A stretch of 64,000 nucleotides of DNA from Pokkaliibacter plantistimulans (lineage in GTDB: Bacteria; Pseudomonadota; Gammaproteobacteria; Pseudomonadales; Balneatricaceae): the NCBI RefSeq assembly GCF_003194385.1, contig NZ_LAPT01000001.1:54117-118116 (forward strand). Direction: 5' to 3'. The notes beneath the pieces were generated by a model. It searched no databases and had not been told where the DNA came from. It was given only the letters and a program-made list of their open reading frames with translations. A program made the position numbers and the translations under genes. This document shows, one piece after another, positions 29,246 to 39,269 of this stretch; positions within the stretch are counted from its first letter, which is position 1, and each line of letters starts with the position of its first letter.

Positions 29246-29251
29246 TATAAT
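29246..29251 (+). promoter_or_regulatory. -10 box of the nfuA promoter
   Basis: A perfect TATAAT lies 57 nt before the nfuA ATG. The -35 position (TATTTA, 17 bp away) is poor, so activation may be needed. No clear IscR site was recognised. Confidence 0.5.
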
Positions 29252-29307
29252 GCCCGTCTTGACCTGTTCCAATGAGTACAAAGCAGTACTCGTACAAAGG
29301 GGATGCT

Positions 29308-29898
29308 ATGTTAACCGTTACTGAAAGTGCACAGGACTATCTGGCGACGTTGCTGGAGAAGCAGAATGTGGAAGGGATGGCCGTTCGCATTTTCGTCACT
29401 CAGCCAGGCACGCCCTATGCAGAAACCTGTCTTGCCTACTGCCGTCCCGAAGAAGTTATCCCTACTGATGATGTGACTGAATATACTCAGTTCCGTCTCT
29501 ACGTTGAGCCGAACAGCCTGCCTTTTCTGGAAGAAGCCGTGGTGGATTATGCCACTGACCGTATGGGTGGCCAGCTGACCATCAAGGCGCCGAATGCCAA
29601 GATGCCTAAAGTCAGTGCGGATAGTCCTATCGAAGACCAGATCAACTACATTCTCTATAGTGAAATTAACCCAGGTCTCGCCAGCCACGGTGGTGAGGTG
29701 AGCTTGGTGCGATTGGAAGAAGAAACGTCCGGTAAAGTGGCTATTCTCAAGTTCGGCGGTGGTTGCCAGGGGTGCAGCGCTGTTGATATGACCCTCAAGG
29801 AAGGTGTGGAGAAGACGCTGATCGAACGTGTTGCAGGCCTGGTAGCTGTACGCGACGTAACCGACCACACTGTCAAGGAAAATGCCTACTATCAGTAA
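29308..29898 (+). CDS. nfuA: Fe-S biogenesis protein NfuA
   Basis: NfuA carries and delivers [4Fe-4S] clusters to client enzymes, for example aconitase-type proteins. From ATG 29308 (AAAGGGG upstream) it is 196 aa. The N-terminal degenerate A-type domain ([20 protein letters not shown]) is followed by the Nfu domain with the cluster-binding CxxC in [20 protein letters not shown]. The frame is open for 12 more codons upstream, but the ribosome site fits the chosen start and the length then matches E. coli NfuA (191 aa). It is monocistronic, with its own terminator. Confidence 0.94.
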   Translation: MLTVTESAQDYLATLLEKQNVEGMAVRIFVTQPGTPYAETCLAYCRPEEVIPTDDVTEYTQFRLYVEPNSLPFLEEAVVDYATDRMGGQLTIKAPNAKMPKVSADSPIEDQINYILYSEINPGLASHGGEVSLVRLEEETSGKVAILKFGGGCQGCSAVDMTLKEGVEKTLIERVAGLVAVRDVTDHTVKENAYYQ

Positions 29899-29924
29899 GC
29901 CTGATTGCTTGCCTGAATGGCCAG

Positions 29925-29954
29925 AAGCCCATCCGTTGAGATGGGCTTTTTGTT
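29925..29954 (+). terminator. Rho-independent terminator after nfuA
   Basis: AAGCCCATC (29925-29933) pairs perfectly with GATGGGCTT (29940-29948) across a 6-nt loop, followed by TTTGTTA. Confidence 0.88.
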
Positions 29955-30335
29955 ATCCGGAGTATGGCTTCGCAGCGAAGTGGGTAGCGTCTAATGAGCT
30001 ATTCGTGCTCAAAACATAAAGCCTATATGCAAAATTGATCTGTTCAAAAAGTGCACAATTCGTCGTGCTTTGCTATACCTATAGCTGTCAGCTTCGTCCG
30101 TTATGCTCCCCGTTGGGGATAGTGTCATACAGCGAGTGTCTGTTGAGCAAAGAGCAAGGCGAAACTGAAGGCGGATGCAGCCTTAGGGCTGCATCCCTGT
30201 TACCTGACAGGTGTTAAGACCAACCTTCCATCAAAAGGTAAGTGTGTAAAACCGCCAAATCGTTAACCTACGTTTTTGAAATGGATTTTTCCCTTCCTTA
30301 GGCAGAGCGCAATACTCTGCCTCTTTGTTATATCC
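29955..30335 (+). other. Structured intergenic region, possible small RNA
   Basis: About 510 bp separate the nfuA terminator from the aroF end. The open frames here (60-64 codons) lack ribosome sites and family motifs. Instead there is a 10-bp perfect stem GGATGCAGCC / GGCTGCATCC with loop TTAG (30173-30196), then CCTGT/ACAGG, and an orphan intrinsic terminator at 30300-30329 with no gene upstream of it. An untranslated transcript is the simplest reading, but no known RNA family is recognised and no good promoter was fixed. Confidence 0.3.
30300..30329 (+). terminator. Orphan rho-independent terminator
   Basis: AGGCAGAG (30300-30307) pairs with CTCTGCCT (30315-30322), 7-nt loop, then CTTTGTTA. 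No coding gene ends before it on this strand, which is why a small RNA is suspected upstream. Confidence 0.55.
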
Positions 30336-30411
30336 CCTTGCTTATCGTTTTCCGTTGTACTCGGTTGTATGCGATGGGGTTGTACTGGGATGAACGTTTT
30401 CCTTCACCTGT

Positions 30412-30449
30412 CTGAACAAAAAATGGCCCGAAGGCCATTTTTTGTTCAG
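30412..30449. terminator. Bidirectional terminator with 17-bp perfect stem
   Basis: CTGAACAAAAAATGGCC (30412-30428) and its exact complement (30433-30449) flank a CGAA tetraloop. Runs of six A/T in each arm give a T tract on both strands. It ends the leftward aroF transcript 18 nt after its stop, and any rightward transcript from the preceding region. Confidence 0.9.
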
Positions 30450-30466
30450 CGTGTATACTTTGCTGC

Positions 30467-31534
30467 TTAACGAGTGGGTAGCACGTCTTTCAGCTTGGCA
30501 CGCATGCTGCGCAGGCAAGTCTCAGTTGTCGCCCAGTCGATACAGGCATCGGTAATTGATACGCCGTATTTCAATTCGCTCAGATCGGCCGGGATGGACT
30601 GACTGCCCCAGTTGATATGGCTCTCGATCATCAGACCCATGATGGATTTGTTGCCTTCCAGAATCTGGTTGGCGACGTTGTCTGCGACCAGAGGCTGCAG
30701 TGCAGGATCTTTGTTGGAGTTGGCGTGGCTGCAGTCAACCATGATGTTGGTCGAGACACCTGCCTTACTCAGTTGCTGTTCGCAAAGCGCGACGTTGACA
30801 GAGTCGTAGTTGGGTTTGCTGTTGCCGCCGCGCAGTACGACATGGCCATACTGGTTACCGCGAGTACGGGTGATGGCCACTTTACCCTGATCATCGATAC
30901 CCAGGAAGTTATGTGGGTGTGACACCGACTGCAGGGCATTAATGGCGACGCCCAGGCCACCGTCCGTTCCATTCTTGAAGCCGATAGCACAGGACAAGCC
31001 GCTGGCCATCTCACGGTGAGTCTGTGATTCAGTGGTACGAGCGCCAATGGCTGACCAACTGATCAGGTCCTGAAGATACTGTGGAGAGATAGGATCCAGT
31101 GCTTCTGTTGCCAGGGGGAGGCCAAGCTCGGACAGATCGAGCAGCAACTTGCGAGCGGTATAAAGACCGGTCTCGATGTCAAAGGAATCATCCAGATAGG
31201 GGTCGTTGATCAGGCCTTTCCAACCGACAGTAGTGCGGGGCTTCTCAAAATACACACGCATGACGATATAAAGGGTATCAGACAGCTCTTCCGCCAGGGC
31301 TTTGAGGCGTTTTGCATAGTCTTTGGCCGCTTCTACGTCATGGATGGAGCAGGGGCCAATCACCACCATCAGGCGGTGGTCCTGACGGTCCAGAATGTTG
31401 CGCACGATATCACGGCCTGCCAGCACGGTATTACGTGCGCGCTCAGAAATGGGCAGCTTGGCTTTCAACTCATCGGGTGTTGAAAGCAGCGTTTGGGATT
31501 CGATATTGAGGTTTTCTACACGTGAATCTGTCAT
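30467..31534 (-). CDS. aroF: 3-deoxy-7-phosphoheptulonate (DAHP) synthase, AroF-like
   Basis: First enzyme of the shikimate pathway, joining phosphoenolpyruvate and erythrose 4-phosphate. The 355-aa class I protein has VVIGPCSIHD, MRVYFEKPRTTVGWKGLINDP, SWSAIGARTTESQTHREMASG, GFKNGTDG and VDCSHANSNKD. LATEALDPISPQYL and the N-terminal tail are closer to Tyr-sensitive AroF than to AroG. That suggests tyrosine feedback, but isozyme type is uncertain. AGGAAAG precedes the ATG. A TATAAC box on the same strand (31562-31557) may be its -10. No TyrR box was recognised. Confidence 0.93.
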   Translation of the reverse strand: MTDSRVENLNIESQTLLSTPDELKAKLPISERARNTVLAGRDIVRNILDRQDHRLMVVIGPCSIHDVEAAKDYAKRLKALAEELSDTLYIVMRVYFEKPRTTVGWKGLINDPYLDDSFDIETGLYTARKLLLDLSELGLPLATEALDPISPQYLQDLISWSAIGARTTESQTHREMASGLSCAIGFKNGTDGGLGVAINALQSVSHPHNFLGIDDQGKVAITRTRGNQYGHVVLRGGNSKPNYDSVNVALCEQQLSKAGVSTNIMVDCSHANSNKDPALQPLVADNVANQILEGNKSIMGLMIESHINWGSQSIPADLSELKYGVSITDACIDWATTETCLRSMRAKLKDVLPTR

Positions 31535-31789
31535 TTTCTTTCCTGGCCTTGCGGCCGTTATACTAAGCCCTTTGTGTGACGGCTGTGCCGTCCCCCCGAG
31601 CTTTGTACCATAGTGAGCTCAGGCACAGAAGCCCATAAGATTCAAACTATTGGCTTAATAGCCTGCATTTCTTTGTTGTCCTGGCTGGTATGCGAGCGAT
31701 TGCAGAGATGCAGGGCCTGACGACGGTTGGGGAACTTCTGACGGTCGAAACGCTCTATGCCATATCTGTCCTTATTTTCCGGTATCTGC

Positions 31790-33694
31790 ATGTTACGCAT
31801 AGTATTCGCCTGCCTGCTGGGCATCCTGATATCACCCGCTTACGCCGGGTTGTTCGATAAATCTTCAAATACTGAGCCGTTGCCGGTCGATCAGGCTTTT
31901 GTGATGTCGGTTGATCACAATGCGAAGGGCGAGGTGGCGCTGAGCTGGTATATCAGCCCGAGTTACTATCTCTACAAAGACAAGATCAAGGTCGAGGCAT
32001 CCGGCAGTCAGGTGGAGAGCCTGATGCTGCCCGATCCGGGCGAGGAGAAGCAGGATCCTCTGTTCGGTAAGGTCGTGGTCTACCATCAGCAGGCTCACGC
32101 ACAGATTTCTCTTGCTCGAGCTGAGAGTGCGGCTGCTTCGGATACGCTGACCGTCACCTATCAGGGATGCTGGGAAGGAGGGATTTGCTTTCCTCCTGTA
32201 CAGCAGCAGCTGAAGGTGACAGATATTCCCGTTCGTGCCAGCGACAGCATAAATACGCCCGTCTTACCGGCTGACAGTGTGGAGAGCAGCAAGCTCTCCG
32301 GGCCTGCAGAGCCTGTTCAGGGACAGGGTGTCACAGTGCCTCCGGAAGGCGAGCAGGTATCTACCAGCAATACGGGGTCATGGTTTTCGGCGGGGCAGGC
32401 TGACTTCCTGCAGCTGCTGAAACAGCAAAGTAGCTGGGTCATCGTGCTGGCCTTCTTTATTGCCGGTCTGGGACTGTCCTTCACGCCCTGTGTGTTTCCA
32501 ATGATTCCCATTCTTTCCAGCATGATTGCGGGCCAGCAAGGGCCGATGTCCAGCCGACGTGCCTTTTTTCTTTCCCTGACCTATGTGCTGGCCATGGGAG
32601 TGACCTACACGATCGCGGGGGTGATCGCTGGATTATTTGGCGCCAATCTTCAGGCACAGCTACAGGCACCATGGATACTGATCTTGCTTGCTCTGTTCTT
32701 TGTGACCTTTGCGCTGGCGATGTTTGGTGTGTTTACCCTTCAGTTGCCCTCGGCATTGCAAAGTCGCATCAGTGTTGCTGCCAATCGGAAGAATGGGGGC
32801 GGATGGGCTGGAATTGCTGTGATGGGCATGCTTTCAGCACTGATTGTTGGACCCTGTGTGGCTGCTCCGCTGGCTGGCGCATTGATCTTCATCGGCCAGC
32901 AGGGGAGTGCAGGGCTTGGCGCGGCAGCACTCTTTGCCATGAGCCTTGGGATGGGGGTGCCATTATTGATAGTGGGCATGTCTGCGGGGCATATCCTGCC
33001 AAGAGCTGGCGCTTGGATGGAATCGGTCAAGCACGTTTTCGGCGTACTGATGTTACTAATGGCTTTGTGGCTGTTGGAGCGCGTATTGCCACTGGGATTA
33101 GTGCTGGCTTTGCTAGCCATTGTATTGCTGCTGGCGGCTGTCGTGTTGGGTGCATTACAGCCTCTTGATAATACTGCCGGTGCTGGAAGGCGTCTGGGTA
33201 AGGGTATTGCACTGCTTGTGCTGTTGTACTCGGTCGTATTGCTGGTGGGGCTGGCAGGTGGTAGCCGTAATCCACTTGCTCCTCTGGCAGTCTATGCGGG
33301 GAGTAGTCATGAAGGTAATGTCAGCACGGAGTTGAATTTTCACACCGTCACGACCTGGGCGGAATTGCAGCAGCAGTTGGCTCAAGCCAAAGAGCAGGGG
33401 CGCCCGGTGATGATGGACTTTTATGCTGACTGGTGTATCTCCTGCAAGGAGCTTGACGCTTTTACCTTCAAAGATGCGGCTGTCATGCAGGAGCTGAAAG
33501 GCTTTCACCTGATCCGGGTTGATCTGACCGCAAACACGACAGACCATCAGCGCATGTACAAGTTCTACGAACTGGTTGGCCCTCCCGCATTGGTTTTCTA
33601 TTCCTCCCAGGGTGATCTGTTACGATCGATGAGCTGGTCTGGTGTGTTGTCAGCCGAGCAACTGTTGCGTCACCTGTCCAGGATGCCCATCTGA
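31790..33694 (+). CDS. dsbD: Thiol:disulfide interchange protein DsbD
   Basis: DsbD moves electrons from cytoplasmic thioredoxin across the inner membrane to periplasmic partners such as DsbC and CcmG. The start is taken at ATG 31790 (634 aa), giving the signal peptide MLRIVFACLLGILISPAYA. The N-terminal alpha domain has the Cys pair in YQGCWEGGICFPP. The membrane domain has eight helices with FTPCVFPMIPIL and GPCVAAPLAGAL, the two transmembrane Cys. The C-terminal thioredoxin domain has YADWCISCKELD. All six redox cysteines are present. An upstream in-frame ATG at 31757 would lengthen the N terminus by 11. Confidence 0.95.
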   Translation: MLRIVFACLLGILISPAYAGLFDKSSNTEPLPVDQAFVMSVDHNAKGEVALSWYISPSYYLYKDKIKVEASGSQVESLMLPDPGEEKQDPLFGKVVVYHQQAHAQISLARAESAAASDTLTVTYQGCWEGGICFPPVQQQLKVTDIPVRASDSINTPVLPADSVESSKLSGPAEPVQGQGVTVPPEGEQVSTSNTGSWFSAGQADFLQLLKQQSSWVIVLAFFIAGLGLSFTPCVFPMIPILSSMIAGQQGPMSSRRAFFLSLTYVLAMGVTYTIAGVIAGLFGANLQAQLQAPWILILLALFFVTFALAMFGVFTLQLPSALQSRISVAANRKNGGGWAGIAVMGMLSALIVGPCVAAPLAGALIFIGQQGSAGLGAAALFAMSLGMGVPLLIVGMSAGHILPRAGAWMESVKHVFGVLMLLMALWLLERVLPLGLVLALLAIVLLLAAVVLGALQPLDNTAGAGRRLGKGIALLVLLYSVVLLVGLAGGSRNPLAPLAVYAGSSHEGNVSTELNFHTVTTWAELQQQLAQAKEQGRPVMMDFYADWCISCKELDAFTFKDAAVMQELKGFHLIRVDLTANTTDHQRMYKFYELVGPPALVFYSSQGDLLRSMSWSGVLSAEQLLRHLSRMPI

Positions 33695-33704
33695 CCCTGA
33701 GGCA

Positions 33705-33740
33705 AGCCCGGAGTCCCGCTGTTGAGCGTCGCTCCGGGCT
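33705..33740 (+). terminator. Stem-loop after dsbD
   Basis: AGCCCGGAG (33705-33713) pairs with CTCCGGGCT (33732-33740), with an 18-nt loop and no T run. It is possibly a transcript-end hairpin or rho-dependent end rather than a true intrinsic terminator. Confidence 0.4.
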
Positions 33741-33790
33741 GGCAAGCTTCATCTTTCAGGATCAGCATGGTGCACAGATACAATTCTCAC

Positions 33791-33819
33791 TTGTGAAATC
33801 CCATGGCCTTATCTAAATT
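33791..33819 (+). promoter_or_regulatory. Candidate promoter of cysB
   Basis: TTGTGA (33791-33796), 17 bp, TAAATT (33814-33819). Further AT-rich inverted elements (ATAACGGTTAT, TTATAACAG, about 33851-33871) follow and might be regulator sites. Confidence 0.45.
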
Positions 33820-33853
33820 ACCGAAAAAGGAATATTCGGGTCCTTTTGTATAA

Positions 33854-34891
<1,038 letters not shown>

Positions 34892-34906
34892 CGCCTGATG
34901 CTCTCT

Positions 34907-34940
34907 CCCCGCTGCGATATCCGATCTGCAGCGGGGCTTT
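34907..34940 (+). terminator. Rho-independent terminator after cysB
   Basis: CCCCGCTGC (34907-34915) pairs with GCAGCGGGG (34928-34936), 12-nt loop, then CTTTGTAT. It lies between the convergent cysB and pabB genes. Confidence 0.75.
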
Positions 34941-34960
34941 GTATCACGGGCTTGCTGCGA

Positions 34961-36325
34961 TTAAGCCAGCGCTCTGAGCAAATTACCTACCTTGCTTAAG
35001 GTCTCCTGATACTCCGACTCTTCAACGGAGTCTGCGACCAGACCGCCTCCCGCCCAGCAATGCGCCTGGCCCTGATGGAACAGCACTGTTCTGATGGCGA
35101 TATTGGTGTCCATACGACCGTGCAGGCTGATGTAGCCGATGCTGCCGCAGTAGACGCTACGCCTGTGAGGCTCCAGTTCTTCAATGATTTCCATAGCGCG
35201 AATTTTGGGGGCGCCGGTAATAGAGCCGCCAGGAAAAGCTCCCTTCAGCAGGTCGAGACGGTCAGCTGAGTTGCGTAGTCTCCCGGTTACTGTGCTGACC
35301 AGATGGTGAACGTTGGGGTAGCTTTCCACGTCAAAAAGCAGTGGCACCTGAACACTCCCAACCTCGCAGCTTCGGCCAAGGTCATTGCGCAGCAAATCGA
35401 CGATCATCAGGTTCTCTGCACGATCCTTCTCGCTATTGCGCAGCTGCTCCATCAGTTGTTGATCTTCATTTGTGGTCGTGCCTCTTGGAATGGTGCCTTT
35501 GATCGGTTTGGTTTCCACCTGAAGTTGATTCACTGCCAGAAAACGCTCGGGCGAAAGGCAGCAGATGTCTCCTTGGGGCAAAGAAAGGTAGGCAGCAAAA
35601 GGAGTAGGGGCCTGCTTACGCAGTCGAAGATATGCCTGCCAACTATCCCCCCGGAAATTTGCGCTGAAGCGTTGTGCCAGATTGACCTGATAACAGTCGC
35701 CTGCATGAATGTAGTCTTTGACGCTACGGAACTTTTCACCGTATTGAGCCCGATCCATGTTGCTTGACCAGGCGGATGTCAGTTCAAAGGCAGAAGGTTC
35801 TGATGGTTCTTGCTGAGAGAGGTAACGCTGGATCAAAAATTCAGCAGAATAGGGGCATTGAGGATGGATGACCAACCAGCTTGATCGCTTGGCATGATCG
35901 GTAACCCAAGCCCAGGCGTACAGCCCTAAATACATATCGGGCAAGGCTAAATCGTGATCTGCCAGCTGCGGCAGATGTTCAACAACTCTGCCCAGATCAT
36001 AGGACCAGTAACCTAACAAACCGCCATAAAAGGGAATGTCAGGATGATCGGTGTCGGTATTGATCTGCCTGAAGCGCTGCAGCAGGTGCTCTGTCGCCAA
36101 GAAGGGATCGTCCGGGCAGGGCAGCATCCTCCCTGAGTCATCCTGCAAATAGGTACCTTGGCCGGGGGTGTAAGAGAGTACAAAGAGTGGGTCGCAGGCG
36201 GCGACATCAAATCGGCCATCGCGTGAGTGGGGAGCGTTGGAGTCGAGTAAAACAGGGTATGTTCCCATCTTGATGCCTACAAAAGCATCTTCAGCATTCA
36301 GATATGGCAGTGAAATAAATTGCAC
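34961..36325 (-). CDS. pabB: Aminodeoxychorismate synthase component I
   Basis: PabB converts chorismate plus ammonia (from PabA) to 4-amino-4-deoxychorismate for folate synthesis. The 454-aa protein has an N-terminal lid region (PFYGGLLGYWSYDLGRVVEHLP) and the chorismate-binding domain. GDCYQVNLAQRFSANF, the PIKGT motif with the catalytic Lys, DLLRNDLGRSCEVGSV, and FPGGSITGAPKIRAMEII plus YCGSIGYIS are visible. PIKGT distinguishes it from TrpE. pabC, for the next step, is at 45234 in the same window. Confidence 0.93.
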   Translation of the reverse strand: MQFISLPYLNAEDAFVGIKMGTYPVLLDSNAPHSRDGRFDVAACDPLFVLSYTPGQGTYLQDDSGRMLPCPDDPFLATEHLLQRFRQINTDTDHPDIPFYGGLLGYWSYDLGRVVEHLPQLADHDLALPDMYLGLYAWAWVTDHAKRSSWLVIHPQCPYSAEFLIQRYLSQQEPSEPSAFELTSAWSSNMDRAQYGEKFRSVKDYIHAGDCYQVNLAQRFSANFRGDSWQAYLRLRKQAPTPFAAYLSLPQGDICCLSPERFLAVNQLQVETKPIKGTIPRGTTTNEDQQLMEQLRNSEKDRAENLMIVDLLRNDLGRSCEVGSVQVPLLFDVESYPNVHHLVSTVTGRLRNSADRLDLLKGAFPGGSITGAPKIRAMEIIEELEPHRRSVYCGSIGYISLHGRMDTNIAIRTVLFHQGQAHCWAGGGLVADSVEESEYQETLSKVGNLLRALA

Positions 36326-36563
36326 GCGAACGACTCCTGGTAGCGATGCAGGGAATTCTACCCAGCCAGATAAGAAAGGTGTAGGCTAACAACGGTTGGC
36401 TCTAAGGGCCCATAGTCTTGGTATATCACGATGTAACTCAACGTTGCTGATTCTGAGGTCCGGAAATCAGCCAGGTGACAGAGAATAGGGTGGCTACTTT
36501 CATCTGCTCGCCAGTGATATACCGCAGTTTCGTTCCAAACCCGCAGTCTCGCAGTCGGAACTC

Positions 36564-37433
36564 ATGACCCAGCAAAGTTACTCAGTGGTACGCCGCAGTT
36601 TTTCAGTGAGCGGCGTAGATGTTTCCTATCAGATATATACCAACAATCTTGCCTCTTCTTCCGAACGCTTGGTGCTGCTGCATGGTGCGGGTGTGGCAGG
36701 GGAGCTGACCTGGTCTGCGATTGTCGAGCATCTGGATCATTGGGGGCAGATACTCGTACCCGATTTGCGAGGAATGGGGGAAACCCGTTGTCTGGACGGC
36801 AGTGAATCCGCTTTTACCGTGCAGGAAGTGTGTGATGATGTCGTGCATCTGCTGGATCAGCTCGGCTGGTGGCGTTTCGATCTGGGCGGTTACTCCTTCG
36901 GGGGGTTAATAGCCATGTTGCTTAAGCAGCGTAACCCTTCACGAGTGGGACAGCTCTATCTGCTGGAGCCTGCACTGCTGGACCGAGCTGATATTAATGA
37001 GGTCAGGAGTATTCGTGAGCGTTATTCCGAGGCTGCACAGCATATTCGCCAACATCATGATCCCAGTGATGGAATTCGCCTGTTTCTCGATACCATTGCG
37101 CCGGGGCGCAATCGATCAGATAAAACCGAGTCTATGACGATCAGCCGTTTGGCAGAACGTCCGTTAGGATTTGCCAATGCACTGGATTCTGTGACTCGCT
37201 CGGCCCATGAGGTCGAGCGGGATCAGTTGCTTGAGCATTTACAGCATGCAGAATTATTTGCAGGTGGGCGTAGTGTTCGCGAGTTGCATGACCACTATCT
37301 TCATCTGGCCAGGCAAAACACCATGGTTAACTACCATGAAGTGAAAGGTACGGATCACTCGTTGCCTTATCAAAAACCACGGCAGATTGCCCGGTTGATG
37401 AACGAGGCACGTCAACGCTATACAAACAGTTAG
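36564..37433 (+). CDS. Alpha/beta-fold hydrolase, function unknown
   Basis: The 289-aa protein has the alpha/beta hydrolase core: LVLLHGAGVAGELTW (oxyanion region), DLRGMGETR, the nucleophile elbow GGYSFGGLIAML, and a C-terminal His in VKGTDHSLPYQKP. Its length and single domain are typical of esterases, lipases or C-C hydrolases, but no substrate signature is recognised and there is no signal peptide. It stands alone between pabB (opposite strand) and the HAD gene 58 nt downstream. Confidence 0.75.
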   Translation: MTQQSYSVVRRSFSVSGVDVSYQIYTNNLASSSERLVLLHGAGVAGELTWSAIVEHLDHWGQILVPDLRGMGETRCLDGSESAFTVQEVCDDVVHLLDQLGWWRFDLGGYSFGGLIAMLLKQRNPSRVGQLYLLEPALLDRADINEVRSIRERYSEAAQHIRQHHDPSDGIRLFLDTIAPGRNRSDKTESMTISRLAERPLGFANALDSVTRSAHEVERDQLLEHLQHAELFAGGRSVRELHDHYLHLARQNTMVNYHEVKGTDHSLPYQKPRQIARLMNEARQRYTNS

Positions 37434-37491
37434 TGTTTAACGCTTTTACCTGGCGGATGTTTGGGGTCGCAATAAATTTACGGGATGGCTG

Positions 37492-38151
37492 ATGTACAAA
37501 CTGATCATATTTGACTGGGATGGAACGCTTATCGATTCTGCACAGCGAATCACACAATGTATGCTGCGGGCAGCCAAAGATGCCGGGCTTGCTCAGCCGA
37601 GCGCTAGTCAGATCAGGGAATTGATCGGGTTGGGTTTGCCTGAAATGGTTGAAGCTTTGTTTCCGGGGATATCTCCTCAGTCCAATCAGTATTTCCGGAC
37701 AATCTATAGTCATCACTTTTTTGATGCAGATCAGCAGCCATCTCCGACATTTCCTCACGTCAGGGAAACGCTTACCGCATTGCGTGAGGCTAGTTACTCT
37801 CTGGCGGTGGCAACTGGGAAAAGTCGCCGTGGACTAGACAGAGGAATGCAGAATACTGGCCTGGGTGAGTATTTTTCAGCGTCGCGCTGCGCTGATGAGA
37901 CGGCCTCTAAGCCCCATCCTCAAATGCTTTTTGAGCTGCTGGAGCATTATGGGGTACAGGCAAGCGAAGCGCTGCTGGTAGGGGATACCAGTTTTGATTT
38001 ACAGATGGCGCAAGCGGCTGGTATCGACTCTACAGCTGTTCTCTATGGCGTACATGGTGCGGAGCGGCTAGAACCCTTTGCGCCGAAAGCTTTCTTCACT
38101 TCAATTCGCGATATTGTTCATTGGCTTACGGAAACTAAGGAGAAAGGGTGA
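37492..38151 (+). CDS. HAD-superfamily hydrolase (phosphoglycolate phosphatase-like)
   Basis: Phosphatase of the HAD IA group. The 219-aa protein has motif I DWDGTLIDS with nucleophile and acid Asp, motif II Thr/Ser in VATGKSRRGLD, the motif III Lys in ETASKPHPQML, and motif IV GDTSFDLQMAQAAG. In Pseudomonas relatives an equivalent gene stands between rluC and sppA; here the rluC gene is not upstream. Its stop overlaps the sppA start (GTGA), so the two are coupled. Substrate unknown. Confidence 0.85.
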   Translation: MYKLIIFDWDGTLIDSAQRITQCMLRAAKDAGLAQPSASQIRELIGLGLPEMVEALFPGISPQSNQYFRTIYSHHFFDADQQPSPTFPHVRETLTALREASYSLAVATGKSRRGLDRGMQNTGLGEYFSASRCADETASKPHPQMLFELLEHYGVQASEALLVGDTSFDLQMAQAAGIDSTAVLYGVHGAERLEPFAPKAFFTSIRDIVHWLTETKEKG

Positions 38152-39173
38152 GCGACTCTAATTGGCGGCCGGAAGGATCCGAACAACAGGATACAAGTAG
38201 CACTGGTGCGGACAAGGACTTCTCTGGTCAGCCGCTGGAGGTGCGCACTAATAAGGAATGGCGCCTCATTGAGAAAGTTGTACTTGGGTTGTTCAAGGAA
38301 CAACGCAGGGCAAGACGTTGGGGGATCTTCTTTAAGCTCGCAACACTGGGCTACTTTATCGTCATTCTTCTGCTCGCATGGCCTAGTGCAGAGACCGAGT
38401 TGGGTACTAAAGATCACGTTGCTCTGATCGATCTGAAGGGTGTTATTGCGGATGGTGAGGAGGCAAGTGCGGACGCTATCAATGCTTCATTGCGTGATGC
38501 CTTTGCTGATGCTCATGCCAAGGCAGTCATTCTGCGTATCAATAGCCCAGGCGGCAGTCCCGTGCAGGCCGGGCAGATCTACGATGAAATCAAACGTCTT
38601 CGAGGGCTGCATCCTGACAAGAAGCTCTATGCCGTGATCGATGATATCGGAGCTTCAGGAGGCTACTATGTAGCAGCCGCTGCGGACGATATCTATGCTG
38701 ATAAAGCCAGTATCGTCGGTTCCATTGGCGTTATTTCATCAGGCTTTGGGTTTGTGCAGCTGATGGATAAGTTGGGCGTTGAGCGCCGAACCATGACATC
38801 AGGTAAATACAAGAACCTGTTGGACCCTTTCAGTCCTCGGTCTGAGGAGATTGACCAGCGTTGGCAGGCGATGCTGGATGTCACTCATCAGCAATTTATC
38901 GATGAGGTGAAGAAAGGGCGTGGTGACAGACTTAAGGATGCGCCGGACTTGTTTACGGGCATGGTCTGGACCGGGCAGCAAGCGGTGACTCTCGGGCTGA
39001 TTGATGGCTTGGGTAGCGTAGATAGTGTTGCCAGGGAGGTTGTTGGGCTGGACGAGGTGCAAGACTATGCACCAGAGATGTCACCCTGGCAAAAACTGAC
39101 CAGAGAATTTGGTGTCAGTGTTGGTCGAGGGGTATCGCAACAGCTGGGTTTGGATTTGCCATTGATGCACTGA
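38148..39173 (+). CDS. sppA: Signal peptide peptidase SppA, short form
   Basis: This inner-membrane serine protease degrades cleaved signal peptides. GTG start at 38148, overlapping the HAD stop by 4 nt; 341 aa, the short single-domain form. One membrane anchor is at about 62-82 (FFKLATLGYFIVILLLAWP). The catalytic Lys is in RRTMTSGKYKNLLDPF and the Ser in DDIGASGGYYVAAAAD, wait-order reversed in sequence (Ser segment first). RINSPGGSPVQAGQIYDE is the conserved oxyanion loop. An intrinsic terminator follows. Confidence 0.92.
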   Translation: MSDSNWRPEGSEQQDTSSTGADKDFSGQPLEVRTNKEWRLIEKVVLGLFKEQRRARRWGIFFKLATLGYFIVILLLAWPSAETELGTKDHVALIDLKGVIADGEEASADAINASLRDAFADAHAKAVILRINSPGGSPVQAGQIYDEIKRLRGLHPDKKLYAVIDDIGASGGYYVAAAADDIYADKASIVGSIGVISSGFGFVQLMDKLGVERRTMTSGKYKNLLDPFSPRSEEIDQRWQAMLDVTHQQFIDEVKKGRGDRLKDAPDLFTGMVWTGQQAVTLGLIDGLGSVDSVAREVVGLDEVQDYAPEMSPWQKLTREFGVSVGRGVSQQLGLDLPLMH

Positions 39174-39219
39174 GTTATCCATGATGCAAATTATTCAGTC
39201 TGGGCATGACTGATACAGC

Positions 39220-39255
39220 AAAGGCGCAGGAACATGTTTCTGCGCCTTTTTGTTT
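39220..39255. terminator. Terminator between sppA and maf
   Basis: AAAGGCGCAG (39220-39229) pairs with CTGCGCCTTT (39240-39249), 10-nt loop, then TTGTTT. It serves sppA and probably also the converging maf gene. Confidence 0.85.
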
Positions 39256-39269
39256 AAAGTGAGAGTGCT

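Noticed and set aside
29955..30335. 6S RNA, RNase P RNA, SRP RNA or tmRNA in the nfuA-aroF gap
   Set aside because: None of the conserved sequences of these RNAs is visible; only generic hairpins are.
31535..31640. TyrR box upstream of the aroF-type gene
   Set aside because: No TGTAAA-N6-TTTACA-like sequence found by eye.
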